Made by a program: the position numbers and the translations under genes. From Diphasiastrum complanatum (lineage: Eukaryota > Streptophyta > Lycopodiopsida > Lycopodiales > Lycopodiaceae): a stretch of DNA of 64,000 nt. Shown here piece by piece: positions 62,451 to 64,000 of this stretch. Location of the stretch: the NCBI GenBank assembly GCA_029204225.1, contig CM055109.1:25602723-25666722 (forward strand), read 5' to 3'. How positions within the stretch are numbered: the stretch's first letter is position 1; every line of letters begins with the position of its first letter. The notes under the pieces are model-generated. The model was not told the origin of the DNA, made no database searches, and worked only from the letters and a program-made list of their open reading frames with translations.

Positions 62451-63257
62451 CTTCTTCTTTGCTTCATTGTGCTTGAGATTGCGACAGTCCTTGATGTCGT
62501 GGATGGTTCTTTTGCAATATCTGCAAAATAGCTTGGTCTTGGACGATGAGTGACTATCCTATTGCTGTTGTGGTTGTGATGCTGCTGGCTGTTTTGCCTT
62601 TGTCTTCTTATACTTGAAGCCTTTCTTCTTCTTGGATTGCTGCTTGTTTGAATAGAGTGCCATGGATTTGGTACTCGTAGATGTGGACAAGCTTTTCCTC
62701 CTGACTTCTTCCTGCAACAAGCTTGTTGTCAATTTTTGGAAAGACAGCGCAAGGGTATTGCTCAGAAGCAACACTAAATTATCGTAGGAGGATGGAAGAC
62801 TGGCAAGAAGAGACATGGTAGAGTATTTTTTTGATATAGGAGAACCTATTGCAGCCAGTTGGTTCATCAACTGTTTGAACTCGTTCAAATGGTCGCTGAC
62901 TGAGGTGCTTTCACTCATTCTGAATGTAAGTACCTTCTTCCTCAAGAAGGGGCAAGACGAGACATCTGAGGTCTTGTAGATGCTAGTGAGTGTATCCCAT
63001 GCTTCTTTGGAAGTAGTGCAGTTGGATACATGAGCAATTTGAGTGTCTTTAAGGCTTAGAGATACAATGGCAAGAGCCTTGCCATCCTTGGCTTCCCAAG
63101 TTGGGAGCTGTTCGAGTTCTGCCGGTCTGGCTATAGAACCGTTAACATATCTCCATAACTCATTTTCAATCAAGATCATCCTCATTTTGAACTTCCACAT
63201 GTGGAAGTCATCTCCGTTGAATTTATTGATCAAGCGGATCTTTGAGGTGCCTTCCAT
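62451..63257 (-). pseudogene. C6 gag
   Basis: The likely start is ATG 63257 (MEGTSKIRLINKFNGDDFHM); the frame is open upstream but crosses the leader. Gag core: WKFKMRMILIENELWRYVNG, ALAIVSLSLKDTQIAHV, LNEFKQLMNQLAAIGSPI. A TAG at 62556-62558 stops it after a Lys-rich tail. In the same frame the zinc knuckle CRYCKRTIHDIKDC follows (near 62510), so this is a simple stop mutation. Confidence 0.85.
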
Positions 63258-63336
63258 AGTGATCGAAACTATACACAAACAATTTAGAATAGCTTTTGGA
63301 AAAAGATCCTGGACTCTAGTAATCCACTGAACCAAT

Positions 63337-63348
63337 GCTCTAATACCA
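63337..63348 (-). other. C6 primer-binding site
   Basis: On the minus strand TGGTATTAGAGC (one change from the initiator-Met site) lies four bases inside the 5' LTR edge. Confidence 0.8.
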
Positions 63349-63352
63349 CTTC

Positions 63353-63816
63353 TGTTGGTGTATGAACGATGGTTTGCTTGGTCTACGAGAGATTACGATT
63401 GTAGCGGATGTGACAGAAGCAGAACACGAGAGGCGATTACGATAAAAAATGATGTCTCTACCAATAGTAAGAAAAATAGTGAACACAGTAGTAACTGCGA
63501 TTTTAGGAACGTGGATTGAATAAGGAACGAAATCAAAAGCTTGTTATCCCCTTTGGGTTATCAGAGTAGGAGTCTGAGACTACCGTAATAGTAGGATTGC
63601 GAAGCATGAGGTGTCTTGGACAGCCATGCGATCCTTTGTCTCTGATAACCATGTTTGTGTGCAAGAGAGAGTGAGAGAGACAATTGCATTCAAGAACGTA
63701 AGGATTGAACAGTAGCGAATCTGTATATATATAAAAGAGAATCGGAACACAATAAAATAGCGTTGATAAGCACGTGCTCCTAATTACAGACTCAAAACAA
63801 TAGCTATAGTTCTAAA

Positions 63817-63856
<40 letters not shown>

Positions 63857-64000
63857 AATCACTAACTCTAAGGAGCTAGTTACTTAAGACCTTTTGGTCG
63901 TTTGATCACTCTGTGCATACAGATTGTTCAACTCAACAACACCTATCACCCTTTCTCTTCACTCAGATACATATTTATAGTTGTCAGAGTCTTTTGATTT
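63353..64000 (-). repeat. C6 5' LTR, incomplete at window end
   Basis: It starts TGTTGGTGTATG on the plus strand. It contains a TATATATATAAAAG motif (about 63723) that could be the TATA box on either strand and a TG array at about 63820-63852, then unique U3 sequence to the last base of the window. Confidence 0.8.

Larger units (their letters stand above)
59153..64000 (-). mobile_element. Copia C6, minus strand, running off the window
   Basis: Related LTR sequence lies at 59153-59621 (3' LTR, truncated) and 63353-64000 (5' LTR, incomplete at the window edge), each beginning TGTTGGTGT on the plus strand. The minus-strand primer site TGGTATTAGAGC lies at 63337-63348. Gag, protease, integrase and RT follow in order on the minus strand. 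The LTRs differ at roughly 7-8 percent. The 3' end of pol and most of U3 of the 3' LTR are deleted. Inactive. Confidence 0.85.

Overview
This is a transposable-element-rich stretch of a plant nuclear genome. The evidence is Ty1/copia elements primed by initiator-Met tRNA, Tat-like Ty3/gypsy pol genes, a Helitron-like relic, a hAT BED finger, a tRNA-derived SINE, GA/TC/TA microsatellites and a host gene split by many introns. All translations, exon joins and repeat alignments were done by eye. The host gene resembles TEX47, a BLUF-like family I associate with ciliated or flagellated lineages. That suggests a plant with swimming sperm (fern, lycophyte, bryophyte or cycad/Ginkgo grade), but this is inference.

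Layout. 1-8.9 kb: decayed retroelement debris, namely a copia integrase piece inside a long inverted repeat, a copia LTR end with primer site, a copia pol relic, a broken coiled-coil gene and a gypsy RT/RNase H relic. 8.96-15.39 kb: a complete, young copia element with 655-bp LTRs that differ at two bases, a CTACA target duplication and one uninterrupted 1317-codon gag-pol. 16.9-25.1 kb (minus): the TEX47-like gene, about ten exons and 272 codons, its introns holding gypsy, hAT, SINE and microsatellite sequence. 25.6 kb: a foldback repeat. 26.6-31.0 kb (minus): a decayed Helitron-like element (cysteine-rich region, Rep/palm-like region, PIF1 helicase), with an unassigned spliced gene and a GIY-YIG nuclease relic downstream on the same strand. 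31.6-32.8 kb (minus): an open protein-kinase gene with every catalytic residue.

32.8-46.7 kb: a roughly 13.9-kb minus-strand Ty3/gypsy element with about 0.94-kb LTRs. Besides broken gag-pol it carries unassigned reading frames on both sides. Before gag lies a module containing duplicated small domains and RT-thumb-like segments; after pol lies a coiled-coil protein gene. A second, more decayed copy of one module gene lies just outside the element (46.7-47.0 kb), so the gene set recurs. This module is the best candidate here for an undescribed system.

47.9-64 kb: nested copia elements. C2 (LTR, leader, gag start) is cut by C4. C4 is split by C3, a 5.34-kb element with 274-bp LTRs and a GAGAA target duplication. 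C4's minisatellite-bearing right LTR is followed by a further LTR (C5), which is interrupted by minus-strand C6, and C6 runs off the window end. Only the young copia element and the kinase have long uninterrupted frames; the TEX47-like gene is open when spliced as proposed.
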